Shown here one piece after another: positions 50,751 through 58,933 of a DNA stretch of 64,000 nucleotides. Positions within the stretch are counted from its first letter, which is position 1. Each line of letters begins with the position of its first letter. This DNA comes from Pseudarthrobacter sp. NamE2. GTDB lineage: Bacteria; Actinomycetota; Actinomycetes; Actinomycetales; Micrococcaceae. The DNA lies in NCBI RefSeq assembly GCF_005796205.1, contig NZ_VAHN01000001.1, positions 186,001 to 250,000 of the forward strand, written 5' to 3'. The notes under the pieces were generated by a model. That model had not been told where the DNA came from, did not search any database, and saw only the letters and a program-made list of their open reading frames with translations. A program made the position numbers and the translations under genes.

Positions 50751-51764
50751 GTGAGCGAGCCACGCAAACTGGAAGTACTGCGGGCCATCGTGGAGGATTA
50801 CGTCCACTCCCGCGAGCCGGTCGGTTCCAAGGCGCTGGTGGAAAGGCACCACCTCGGAGTTTCCAGTGCCACGATCCGCAACGACATGGCCGCGCTTGAG
50901 GAGGAAGGCCTCATCACGGCCCCGCACACCAGTGCCGGACGGATTCCCACGGACAAGGGTTACCGCCTGTTCGTCGACCAGATCTCCGCCGTCAAGCCCC
51001 TGTCGCAGGCCGAACGCCGGGCCATCCAGTCGCTGCTGGAAGGTTCGGACGACCTCGACGACGTCCTCGAGCGCACTGTCCGCCTGCTGTCCCAGCTCAC
51101 CAACCAGGTGGCAGTGGTTCAGTACCCGCACCTCAGCCGGGCCCTGATCCGCCACATTGAGTTCGTCCTGCTGGCGCCCCGGAAAGTGCTGGTGGTACTG
51201 ATTGCCGACAGCGGCAAGGTGGAACAACGGGTCATCGACGTCGGCCAGGACCTCGGGGACGACGCCCTCGCCGGGCTGCGGACCCGGTTCCTCGGCTCCC
51301 TCGCCGGAACGCCGCTGGGCCAGCTCGGGCAGTCCCTTCCCGCCGTCGTCTCCGCTGTCAGCCCCGGCCATCGCCAGGCCGCCCAGGCACTCGCCCAAGG
51401 GCTCGAACTGCTTGCCCATAGCAGCCGCGAGGACCGCATGGTCATGGCAGGCACGGCCAACCTCGCACGGTCCAACGTTGACTTCCCACTCAGCATCGGC
51501 CCTGTGCTGGAAGCCCTGGAGGAGCAGGTGGTGATGCTGCGCCTGTTGAGCGAGATGGCGCAGGACCACCACGGCGTGGCGGTCAGCATCGGGCGGGAGA
51601 ACCCCTACGACGGCCTCGCCGAAGCATCCGTGGTGGCTACCGGCTACGGACCGGACAGCGCAGCGAAGGTCGGCATCCTGGGACCCACCCGCATGGACTA
51701 CCCCACCACCATGGCCGCCGTCCGGGCCGTCGCCCGCTACCTTTCCCGGATCCTGGGACCCTAA
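50751..51764 (+). CDS. hrcA: Heat-inducible transcriptional repressor HrcA
   Basis: A 337-residue repressor. I chose GTG 50751 (MSEPRKLEVLRAIVEDYV), with GGAGGTGGAG just upstream; the frame is open for 51 bases before it. The winged-helix part has EPVGSKALVERHHLGVSSAT and IRNDMAALEEEGLI. The C-terminal GAF-like part has RVGILGPTRMDYP-type text (here KVGILGPTRMDYPTTM), the HrcA end signature. It is preceded by a CIRCE element and followed by dnaJ after 84 bases. Confidence 0.95.
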   Translation: MSEPRKLEVLRAIVEDYVHSREPVGSKALVERHHLGVSSATIRNDMAALEEEGLITAPHTSAGRIPTDKGYRLFVDQISAVKPLSQAERRAIQSLLEGSDDLDDVLERTVRLLSQLTNQVAVVQYPHLSRALIRHIEFVLLAPRKVLVVLIADSGKVEQRVIDVGQDLGDDALAGLRTRFLGSLAGTPLGQLGQSLPAVVSAVSPGHRQAAQALAQGLELLAHSSREDRMVMAGTANLARSNVDFPLSIGPVLEALEEQVVMLRLLSEMAQDHHGVAVSIGRENPYDGLAEASVVATGYGPDSAAKVGILGPTRMDYPTTMAAVRAVARYLSRILGP

Positions 51765-51848
51765 GCGGCCCGCCGCGGCCCCACCGCCGCCCGGACCACG
51801 GACAGGGAACCCCTACCGCAGCATTACAACAAGGAAGAGATACGAACT

Positions 51849-52976
51849 TTGAGCAGCCACTACGAAGTCCTTGGAGTCTCACCCGAGGCCACCGGGGAAG
51901 AAATCAAGAAGGCCTACCGCAAGCTGGCCCGCACGCTGCACCCGGACGTGAACCCTGGTGAAGAGGCAGCCGACCGCTTCAAGGCAGTGACCCATGCCTA
52001 CGAAGTTCTCTCGGACCCGCAAAAGCGTCGCGTCTACGACACCACCGGCAACGAAAACGGGACGGACAACGGGTTTGGCGGCGGCAGCTACGCCGGGCAG
52101 GGCTTCGCGTTCCAGGACATCTTCGACACGTTCTTCGGTGCCGGCGGTTCCACCGGGCCTGCCTCCCGCGTCCGCCGCGGCCAGGATGCCCTCATCAGCG
52201 TCCGGATCGACCTGCGCGACGCCGTGTTCGGCGTCAACAAGAAACTCGAAGTGGACACGGCGGTCACCTGCCCCACCTGCGAAGGCTCGTGCTGCAGGCC
52301 CGGAACCCACCCCGAGCGCTGCGACATCTGCGGCGGCAGCGGCCAGGTGCAGAGGGCGGTCCGCTCCATCCTGGGCCAGGTCATGACGGCCGCGCCGTGC
52401 GGCACCTGCGAGGGATTTGGCACGGTCATCAAAGACCCCTGCAACGAGTGCAGCGGCCAGGGCCGCATCCGCAGCCGGCGTTCGCTGACCATCAAGGTTC
52501 CTGCCGGCGTCGCCACCGGCACCCGGATCCAGCTTGCCGGCCAGGGCGAGGCCGGTCCGGCCGGCGGCCCGGCGGGTGACCTCTATGTGGAAATCCGCGT
52601 CAACAACGATCCCACGTATGTCCGCGAAGGCGATGACCTGCACGCCACCCTGCACATCCCCATGACAGCCGCTGCCCTCGGCACCGACGTTAGCCTGGAA
52701 ACTTTCGACGGCACCCAGGAAATCGACGTCAAGCCCGGCACCCAGTCCGGTGAAATCATCACCCTCCGCGGCCTGGGCGTCACCCACCTGCGCGGGTACG
52801 GCCGCGGCGACCTGAAGGTGCACCTCCAGGTGGACACGCCGGCGAAGCTCGACGCCGCCCAGGAAGACCTGCTCCGCCAGCTGGCCAAGCTCCGCGGCGA
52901 GCAGATCACCGACGGCAAGCTCGCCGCGAGCGGCGGCATGTTCGCGAAGCTCCGGGACCGCCTCGGTAACCTGTAG
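51849..52976 (+). CDS. dnaJ: Chaperone protein DnaJ (DnaJ2 type)
   Basis: A 375-residue type I J-protein, starting at TTG 51849 with AAGGAAGAG upstream. The J domain (about residues 1-70) has SSHYEVLGVSPEAT and the HPD loop LHPDVNPG. A Gly/Phe-rich linker follows. The zinc domain has four cysteine pairs: CPTCEGSC, CDICGGSG, CGTCEGFG and CNECSGQG. The C-terminal substrate domains end in RLGNL. Genes called dnaJ2 in actinobacteria sit after hrcA, separate from the dnaK-grpE-dnaJ1 operon. Confidence 0.95.
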   Translation: MSSHYEVLGVSPEATGEEIKKAYRKLARTLHPDVNPGEEAADRFKAVTHAYEVLSDPQKRRVYDTTGNENGTDNGFGGGSYAGQGFAFQDIFDTFFGAGGSTGPASRVRRGQDALISVRIDLRDAVFGVNKKLEVDTAVTCPTCEGSCCRPGTHPERCDICGGSGQVQRAVRSILGQVMTAAPCGTCEGFGTVIKDPCNECSGQGRIRSRRSLTIKVPAGVATGTRIQLAGQGEAGPAGGPAGDLYVEIRVNNDPTYVREGDDLHATLHIPMTAAALGTDVSLETFDGTQEIDVKPGTQSGEIITLRGLGVTHLRGYGRGDLKVHLQVDTPAKLDAAQEDLLRQLAKLRGEQITDGKLAASGGMFAKLRDRLGNL

Positions 52977-52978
52977 CG

Positions 52979-53773
52979 GTGAGCAACCCCGTCTTCTTCA
53001 CACCCGCGGGAACCCTGGACGGGATGGCGGCCGGGCGCCGCTTCCTCCTCGAAGGGGCAGAGGCCAGGCACGCGGTGGCCGTCAAACGGCTCGCCCCCGG
53101 CGAGGCCGTGGACATCGTGGACGGCGCAGGCACCCGCCTGACCGGCCGCGTCACAACAGCGTCCTCCGCAGCCCTGGAGGTTGAGTGCGCGGCGCTTTCC
53201 GTCGAAAGCCGGCCGGACATCCGGCTGGTGCTGGTGCAGGCGCTGGCGAAGGGCGACCGGGACGAACTGGCCATCGAGACAGCCACGGAGCTGGGTATCG
53301 ACGCCGTCATTCCCTGGCAGTCCGAGCGCTCCATTGTCCGCTGGAAAGGCGACCGGGCTGCCAAAGCCCATGCAAAATGGCAGTCCGTGGTTGCCGCAGC
53401 CGCCAAGCAGGCGAGACGGGCGTGGGTCCCCGAGGTGCGTGCCGCCGTCGACACCGCTGCCCTGGCACGTGCCGTTGAGGCCGCCGGGCTGGCCGTGATC
53501 CTGCATGAGGACGCCGTGCGCCCCCTGCGCAGTGTCCTCGAGTCATGGAGCTCCTCCGTTGGGAATGCCGACCTGGGAGGGGAGCCCCGGGAGGTTCTCC
53601 TCATCGTCGGGCCGGAGGGCGGCATCAGTCCCCGCGAAGTGACCAGGCTCTGTGACAAGGGCGCCGCGACCGCGCTGCTGGGACACCATGTCCTGCGGTC
53701 CTCCACAGCCGGTCCGGCGGCCGTCGTCCTTGCCAGCGACATCCTGGGACGCTGGGCGCCTAGCGCACCTTGA
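52979..53773 (+). CDS. rsmE: 16S rRNA (uracil1498-N3)-methyltransferase
   Basis: A 264-residue SPOUT methyltransferase that methylates U1498 of 16S rRNA. It starts at GTG 52979, 2 bases after the dnaJ stop. An N-terminal PUA-like part (RHAVAVKRLAPGEAVDIVDG) leads to the knot region with ELAIETATELGIDAVIPW, LLIVGPEGGISPREV and LGHHVLRSSTAGPAAVVLAS, the AdoMet-binding knot. Its last 14 bases overlap the convergent lipoprotein gene. Confidence 0.94.
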   Translation: MSNPVFFTPAGTLDGMAAGRRFLLEGAEARHAVAVKRLAPGEAVDIVDGAGTRLTGRVTTASSAALEVECAALSVESRPDIRLVLVQALAKGDRDELAIETATELGIDAVIPWQSERSIVRWKGDRAAKAHAKWQSVVAAAAKQARRAWVPEVRAAVDTAALARAVEAAGLAVILHEDAVRPLRSVLESWSSSVGNADLGGEPREVLLIVGPEGGISPREVTRLCDKGAATALLGHHVLRSSTAGPAAVVLASDILGRWAPSAP

Positions 53774-54725
53774 AGGACCGTGTGTCCTTGTACTGGTCCG
53801 GTCCGCCACCTGGCCCTGCCTGCGCCACCCGCAACTCGTAATCGCCCGCCGGCAGGGTCAGTGCCAGCGTAAAGACGCCCGCCTGTCCCTGTTCCACCGA
53901 CGCCGTTGTTTCCCCGGTCAGGAATGGTTCCGTCTGGCCGTCGCCGACGGACCGCAGGATCTGCCACCGCAGCTTGCCGCCGGCCGTGGTGCTGCGTCCG
54001 GTGATCTTCACGCTGCCGCCCGGAACCTCCACGTTCTCCTGGGGGTCGATAATCCACACCGGGGCCACCAGCCCTGCAGTGCGGGTCATCAGTGCGCCCA
54101 GGCGGACGTGGTCGAACGCCACGTAGTCCGTATGCCCGTCCACCAATATCCGCACCCGGATCTGCTGGCCTGAATCGATCAGGCCGGAGCTTGCAGCTGC
54201 TGCCGTGGCGGTGTAAACGAGCTGCTGGATGGCGCGGACCGCCATATCGGCGTCGAGGTTGCTGTTGAAGGCGTCCTCGGAGACGTCCACGGTGATGACG
54301 TCCTTGCCGGAAATCGACGTGGCAAGTTCGCTGGGATTCTGCCACGGCGTAAAGAAGTCAGGGTCCAGCGGTTTGTCAGACATCATGGACCGCAGGGCGC
54401 GGGTCACCGGATTTTCCTGCTCGGGAACGTCGCGGAACTCGCGGTACAGAAAAATGTCCGCATCGCTGCGGCCGATCCAGTAAACCGGGGCCTTGTTGGA
54501 GGACTGGGTGGTTTCCAGGGGAGCACTCGTGGACGGCGGCGTGCCGGTGGCCGCAGGAACTGTGACAAGCGTGCCGGTGGGTGACGGGCCGGCATCGGCG
54601 ATGCACCCGGCCATCGCCGGCGCAGCCGCAAGGAGGGCAGCCAGCACCAGGGCGCGGGCGCCGGCGGCACGGCAGCCCCCGTGGGGCGCGGCGGTTTTCG
54701 GCACGTGTGTTGCCTGTCCTTTCAT
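53760..54725 (-). CDS. GerMN/Gmad2-domain lipoprotein
   Basis: A 321-residue secreted lipoprotein starting at ATG 54725. The signal peptide (ALVLAALLAAAPAMAGC) ends in a lipobox with the lipid-receiving cysteine at about residue 41. A Thr/Pro-rich linker follows, then a GerMN domain (about 70-210) with AVRAIQQLVYTATAAA and GQQIRVRILVDG, and a C-terminal Gmad2 immunoglobulin-like domain (VWIIDPQENVEVPGGSVKI to SFKVR). Such proteins in non-sporulating actinobacteria have unknown roles, probably near the wall. The start could also be the internal GTG at 54704. The frame further upstream is not a gene. Confidence 0.85.
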   Translation of the reverse strand: MKGQATHVPKTAAPHGGCRAAGARALVLAALLAAAPAMAGCIADAGPSPTGTLVTVPAATGTPPSTSAPLETTQSSNKAPVYWIGRSDADIFLYREFRDVPEQENPVTRALRSMMSDKPLDPDFFTPWQNPSELATSISGKDVITVDVSEDAFNSNLDADMAVRAIQQLVYTATAAAASSGLIDSGQQIRVRILVDGHTDYVAFDHVRLGALMTRTAGLVAPVWIIDPQENVEVPGGSVKITGRSTTAGGKLRWQILRSVGDGQTEPFLTGETTASVEQGQAGVFTLALTLPAGDYELRVAQAGPGGGPDQYKDTRSFKVR

Positions 54726-55008
54726 GGCGTGAAGGGCCGGTCCCCGGGCGGCCTGGTCTTCCAGCTGCGGCTGGATTATCAGCATGGCATACCCCACGCG
54801 GCCGGCCCGGCTCTTCTGCCGGCGCGGTCCCGAACTGAAACGGGAACGATATGAGGCTGATATGAAGTTGATACCTAATGACGGGAACTGGTCCTTCCCC
54901 TGGGTGTTAATGCCCCCTCCCGGTATCTGGCGGCGGTGCCTGCTGGCGTAATATGGAAAGACAGACTGCACCGACCTCGAGGGGATCACAGGCCTGCCGG
55001 CCAACACT

Positions 55009-56094
55009 ATGACTGAATCAGCGAACGGAAAGCGCCGGCCCGCCGGCGAAGGCGCCACCGGAGAGTTCCCGCATTCCCTCCCAGGCATCCGGACAGAAGT
55101 GGTCCGCTTCGACAACTCCGACCAGATGGTCCAGTCGCTCGGCAGCCACGATGAGGCGCTTCGGTACATCGAGGAACAGTTCCCGGACGTCAACTTCCAC
55201 GTCCGCGGCAACGAGCTCTCCATCAGCGGTCCCACCGCGGACGTGCCGCGGATCATGCGGCTGCTCCATGAAGTCCGCGGACTTGTTGCCCGCGGCACCG
55301 TCATCAGCCCGTCGGTGCTCCAGCAGCTGGTTGCGCTCCTGCGGACCCAGTCCCTGCAGAACCCGGTGGACGTGCTGACCCACGACATCCTCTCCAGCCG
55401 CGGCCGGACCATCCGCCCGAAGACGCTGAACCAGAAGAACTATGTCGACGCCATCGACGACAACACCGTGATCTTCGGTATCGGGCCGGCAGGTACCGGG
55501 AAGACCTACCTGGCCATGGCAAAGGCGGTCCAGGCGCTCCAGCAAAAAGAAGTCAACCGGATCATCCTGACGCGTCCGGCGGTGGAGGCCGGGGAACGCC
55601 TTGGTTTCCTGCCCGGCACTTTGAGCGACAAGATCGACCCCTACCTGCGTCCCCTGTACGATGCGCTGCACGACATGATGGACCCCGAGTCCATCCCGCG
55701 GCTGATGGCCGCCGGAACCATTGAAGTGGCGCCCCTCGCCTACATGCGCGGACGCACGCTCAATGATGCGTTCATCATCCTTGACGAGGCCCAGAACACT
55801 ACGCCCGAGCAGATGAAGATGTTCCTGACAAGGCTCGGGTTCGGGTCCAAGATGGTTGTCACCGGCGACATCACCCAGGTGGACCTGCCCTTCGGCACGC
55901 GTTCCGGGCTGCGCATCGTGGAGGAGATCCTGCAGGGTATCGAGGGCGTGAACTTTTCCGTCCTGGACGCCGCAGACGTCGTGCGGCACCGGCTCGTGGG
56001 CGATATCGTGAACGCCTACAGCATCTGGGACGACGCCCAGCGGGCGCGGGCCAAACACTCGGCAGTCAAGGAAAAGCGGGGGGAACACGCGTGA
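55009..56094 (+). CDS. phoH: PhoH-like ATPase
   Basis: A 361-residue protein with an N-terminal KH-like part (about 1-120) and a PhoH P-loop domain. The Walker A is GPAGTGKTYLA (about residue 163), then RPAVEAGERLGFLPGTL, the Walker B FIILDEAQNTTPEQMKM, and VTGDITQVDLP. PhoH proteins are ATPases linked to RNA metabolism. The conserved order phoH-ybeY supports a role in RNA maturation with YbeY. It follows a 283-base gap holding a TAATAT -10-like box at 54949-54954. Confidence 0.93.
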   Translation: MTESANGKRRPAGEGATGEFPHSLPGIRTEVVRFDNSDQMVQSLGSHDEALRYIEEQFPDVNFHVRGNELSISGPTADVPRIMRLLHEVRGLVARGTVISPSVLQQLVALLRTQSLQNPVDVLTHDILSSRGRTIRPKTLNQKNYVDAIDDNTVIFGIGPAGTGKTYLAMAKAVQALQQKEVNRIILTRPAVEAGERLGFLPGTLSDKIDPYLRPLYDALHDMMDPESIPRLMAAGTIEVAPLAYMRGRTLNDAFIILDEAQNTTPEQMKMFLTRLGFGSKMVVTGDITQVDLPFGTRSGLRIVEEILQGIEGVNFSVLDAADVVRHRLVGDIVNAYSIWDDAQRARAKHSAVKEKRGEHA

Positions 56095-56564
56095 GCATCG
56101 AGGTGAACAACGAGTCCGGCGTCCAGGTGGACGAAGCGGCACTCGTGGCTTTGTCGCGGTACATCTTCGAACAGCTCTACATCCACCCCCAGGCGGAACT
56201 GTCCATCCTGCTGGTTGATGAGCCCGCCATGGAAAAGCTGCACATCGAACTTATGGACGAACCCGGAGCCACAGATGTGCTGTCCGTGCCCATGGACGAA
56301 CTCACGCCGGGAACGCCGGACCGGCCCACGCCGCAGGGAATGCTTGGGGACATCGCCATCTGCCCGCAAGTCGCCCGGGTGCAGGCAAAGGATGCCGGCC
56401 ACGAGCTCCAGGATGAGATGCTGCTGCTGACCACGCACGGCATCCTGCACCTGCTGGGCTACGACCATGCAGAGCCCGAAGAAAAGGCCGAGATGTTCGG
56501 TCTCCAGCGCGAACTCCTGACCGGCTTCACCGGCAAAGAAGCACCTGCCGAGACCACCCGGTGA
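56091..56564 (+). CDS. ybeY: Endoribonuclease YbeY
   Basis: A 157-residue single-strand endoribonuclease needed for 16S rRNA 3'-end processing and ribosome quality control. It starts at GTG 56091, overlapping the phoH stop by 4 bases. The zinc motif H-x3-H-x5-H is HGILHLLGYDH (about residue 115), and the TDVLSVPMDE strand and LGDIAICPQVA match the family. The next gene's GTG overlaps its stop. Confidence 0.95.
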   Translation: MSIEVNNESGVQVDEAALVALSRYIFEQLYIHPQAELSILLVDEPAMEKLHIELMDEPGATDVLSVPMDELTPGTPDRPTPQGMLGDIAICPQVARVQAKDAGHELQDEMLLLTTHGILHLLGYDHAEPEEKAEMFGLQRELLTGFTGKEAPAETTR

Positions 56565-57892
56565 CGCTCCTGCTCCTGGTCGCGATGGCCCTGCTTTTCC
56601 TGGCGGTCGCGGCGGTGCTGACAGCTGCCGAGGCAGCGTTCAGCTTCCTCCCGCGGCATGACGCGGAGGAGGCCCTGCTCAAGAGCCGCGGCAATGCTAT
56701 GCGGCGCATCCTCGCCCAGCCCGTGGCGCACATCCGGGCTCTGCGGTTCTGGCGTATCTGGTTCGAGATGGCTTCGGCGGTCGCAGTCGCCGTGCTGCTC
56801 TCCACCCTCCTGGACAACGTCTGGCTCGCCGGCCTGGCAGCCACGGGCATCATGGCGCTGCTTGGATTCGTTATCGTCGGCGTCTCGCCCCGCCAGCTTG
56901 GCAGGTTGCACTCCGCGGCCGTGGTCCGGTTCACCGCTCCGATGCTCCGTTTCCTCACGTGGGTCCTTGGGCCGATTCCCGGCTGGCTTGTGGCCCTGGG
57001 AAGTACGGCAGCGCCCGGGGCCCCAAGCGGCGATGAGGCGTTCTTCAGCGAGCAGGAGTTCCGCGAACTGGTGGAGCGTGCCAGCGAGTCCGACATGATC
57101 GAGGACACCGAGGCCGAGATGATCCAGTCCGTGTTCGACTTCGGTGACACCCTGGTCCGTGCCGTCATGGTTCCCCGGACTGATATCGTCACCATCGAAT
57201 CGGGCTCCAGCCTTCACCAGGCGATGTCCCTGTTCCTTCGGTCCGGCTACTCAAGGATCCCGGTCATCGGGGACGACACCGACCACATTCTTGGCATCAT
57301 TTACCTTAAGGATGTTGCCGCCGTGGTCCATGGCCTGTCCCCGGACGAGGAACCGCCCCTGGTGGATTCGCTGGCACGCGAAGTCCGGTACGTGCCCGAG
57401 TCCAAGCCGGTGAGCGACCTGCTGCGTGAACTGCAGAAGGAGTCCACGCATGTGGCCATCGTCATCGACGAATATGGCGGCACGGCGGGCCTTGTCACGC
57501 TCGAAGACCTGATCGAGGAGATCGTCGGGGAAATCGTGGACGAGTACGACACCGAAAGCGCCGAAGCGGTGGAACTCGGTGACGGCTCCTACAGGGTCAG
57601 CGCACGCATGAGCATCGACGATCTCGGTGAGCTCTTCGACATTGAGCTTGAGGATGACGAGGTTGACACCGTGGGCGGGCTCCTCGCCAAAGCGCTGGGC
57701 CGGGTTCCGATCGTGGGCAGCCACGTGGAGGTCCATGGCGTTTCCCTGCGGGCCGATAGGCTCGAGGGCCGCAGGAACCGCGTCAGCCACATCATTGCGG
57801 CGGCGGTGCCAAGAGTAGACACTGACCTTGAAGACCTCCTCGACGAGGCGGAAGCAACCCAGCAGGGAGTTCCACGTGAGCAAGAAAAGTAA
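56561..57892 (+). CDS. Hemolysin-family CNNM/CorC-type transporter protein
   Basis: A 443-residue membrane protein. The N-terminal CNNM (DUF21) domain begins TLLLLVAMALLFLAVAAVLT and continues with FEMASAVAVAVLLSTLL and GFVIVGVSPRQLGR. It is followed by a CBS pair (MVPRTDIVTIESGSSLHQA and HVAIVIDEYGGTAGLVTLED) and a C-terminal CorC/HlyC domain (VDTVGGLLAKALGRVP). These proteins export magnesium or cobalt ions; calling it a hemolysin is historical. It starts at GTG 56561 and overlaps the ybeY stop. Its last 17 bases overlap the era start. Confidence 0.9.
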   Translation: MTLLLLVAMALLFLAVAAVLTAAEAAFSFLPRHDAEEALLKSRGNAMRRILAQPVAHIRALRFWRIWFEMASAVAVAVLLSTLLDNVWLAGLAATGIMALLGFVIVGVSPRQLGRLHSAAVVRFTAPMLRFLTWVLGPIPGWLVALGSTAAPGAPSGDEAFFSEQEFRELVERASESDMIEDTEAEMIQSVFDFGDTLVRAVMVPRTDIVTIESGSSLHQAMSLFLRSGYSRIPVIGDDTDHILGIIYLKDVAAVVHGLSPDEEPPLVDSLAREVRYVPESKPVSDLLRELQKESTHVAIVIDEYGGTAGLVTLEDLIEEIVGEIVDEYDTESAEAVELGDGSYRVSARMSIDDLGELFDIELEDDEVDTVGGLLAKALGRVPIVGSHVEVHGVSLRADRLEGRRNRVSHIIAAAVPRVDTDLEDLLDEAEATQQGVPREQEK

Positions 57893-58835
57893 GGCCCCGG
57901 AAGCGGAAGAGTTCGGCGGTTTCCACGCAGGTTTCTCCGTCCTGGTGGGCCGTCCCAATGCCGGCAAATCCACCCTGACCAACGCCCTGGTGGGGAAGAA
58001 GGTGGCCATCACCTCTGCCAAGCCGCAAACCACGCGCCACACCATCCGCGGGATCGTGCACCGGGATGACGCCCAGCTGATCCTCGTGGACACGCCCGGC
58101 CTCCACCGTCCGCGGACCCTGTTGGGAAAGCGCTTGAATGACCTCGTGGCGGACACGCTCGCGGAAGTGGACGCCATTGGCTTCTGCCTGCCGGCCAACG
58201 AGAAGATTGGGCCCGGCGATAAGTTCATTGCGTCCCAGCTGGCCGCCGTGGGGAGAAAGCCCGTCATTGCGATCGTTACAAAGGCTGACCTGGTGGACCG
58301 CCAGGCCCTGACCGAACAGCTGCTGGCGGTGGCGGAGCTTGGCCGCGAAGTAATGGGGGAGGGCGGCTGGCAGGACATCGTGCCGGTGTCGGCTACCGAC
58401 GGCTTCCAGGTTGACACTGTTGCCGACGTGCTGATCAGCCACATGCCGCCGTCGCCGCCGCTCTATCCGGACGGTGAGTTGACTGACGAGCCGGAGGCAG
58501 TGATGGTGGCGGAGCTGATCCGGGAAGCGGCCCTTGAGGGTGTCCGGGATGAGCTGCCGCACTCACTGGCCGTGGTGGTCGAGGAAATCATCCCCCGGGA
58601 GGACCGGCCGGAAGACAACCCGCTGCTGGACGTCCGCGTAAACCTCTACGTGGAACGGCCCTCGCAAAAGGCCATCATCATCGGCAAGGGCGGCAGCAGG
58701 CTCCGCGAAGTCGGGACGAACGCCCGCAAGGGAATCGAAGCGCTTCTGGGCACCCGCATCTACCTTGACCTTCACGTCAAGGTGGCCAAGGACTGGCAGC
58801 GCGACCCGAAACAGCTGGTCAGGCTCGGCTTCTGA
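57876..58835 (+). CDS. era: GTPase Era
   Basis: A 319-residue GTPase that helps mature the 30S subunit through the 16S rRNA 3' end. I chose GTG 57876, with AGGGAG 5 bases upstream; the open frame before it overlaps the CNNM gene. G1 is GRPNAGKSTLTNALVG, G2 the TTRHTIRG region, G3 DTPGLHRPRTLLG, G4 TKADL. The C-terminal KH domain has QKAIIIGKGGSRLREVGT. The cluster phoH-ybeY-CNNM-era is a conserved ribosome-maturation set. Confidence 0.96.
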   Translation: MSKKSKAPEAEEFGGFHAGFSVLVGRPNAGKSTLTNALVGKKVAITSAKPQTTRHTIRGIVHRDDAQLILVDTPGLHRPRTLLGKRLNDLVADTLAEVDAIGFCLPANEKIGPGDKFIASQLAAVGRKPVIAIVTKADLVDRQALTEQLLAVAELGREVMGEGGWQDIVPVSATDGFQVDTVADVLISHMPPSPPLYPDGELTDEPEAVMVAELIREAALEGVRDELPHSLAVVVEEIIPREDRPEDNPLLDVRVNLYVERPSQKAIIIGKGGSRLREVGTNARKGIEALLGTRIYLDLHVKVAKDWQRDPKQLVRLGF

Positions 58836-58891
58836 CAGGCTCCTGCCGGGGCGCGTGGCGCGCTGCCCGGTGTTTTCCCAGACTGGACCAC

Positions 58892-58897
58892 TAAAAT
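58892..58897 (+). promoter_or_regulatory. Candidate -10 for the LCP gene
   Basis: TAAAAT in the 98-base gap after era would give a start near 58904 and a 30-base leader with GAGGAAGG as ribosome site. No strong -35 is seen. Confidence 0.4.
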
Positions 58898-58933
58898 GGA
58901 CCGGATTTTGAAATTAGAGGAAGGTTCAGACAC

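Noticed and set aside
54726-55412. N-terminal extension of the GerMN lipoprotein frame up to 55412
   Set aside because: It would overlap phoH by 400 bases and would place the signal peptide in the middle of the protein. The lipobox demands a start near 54725.
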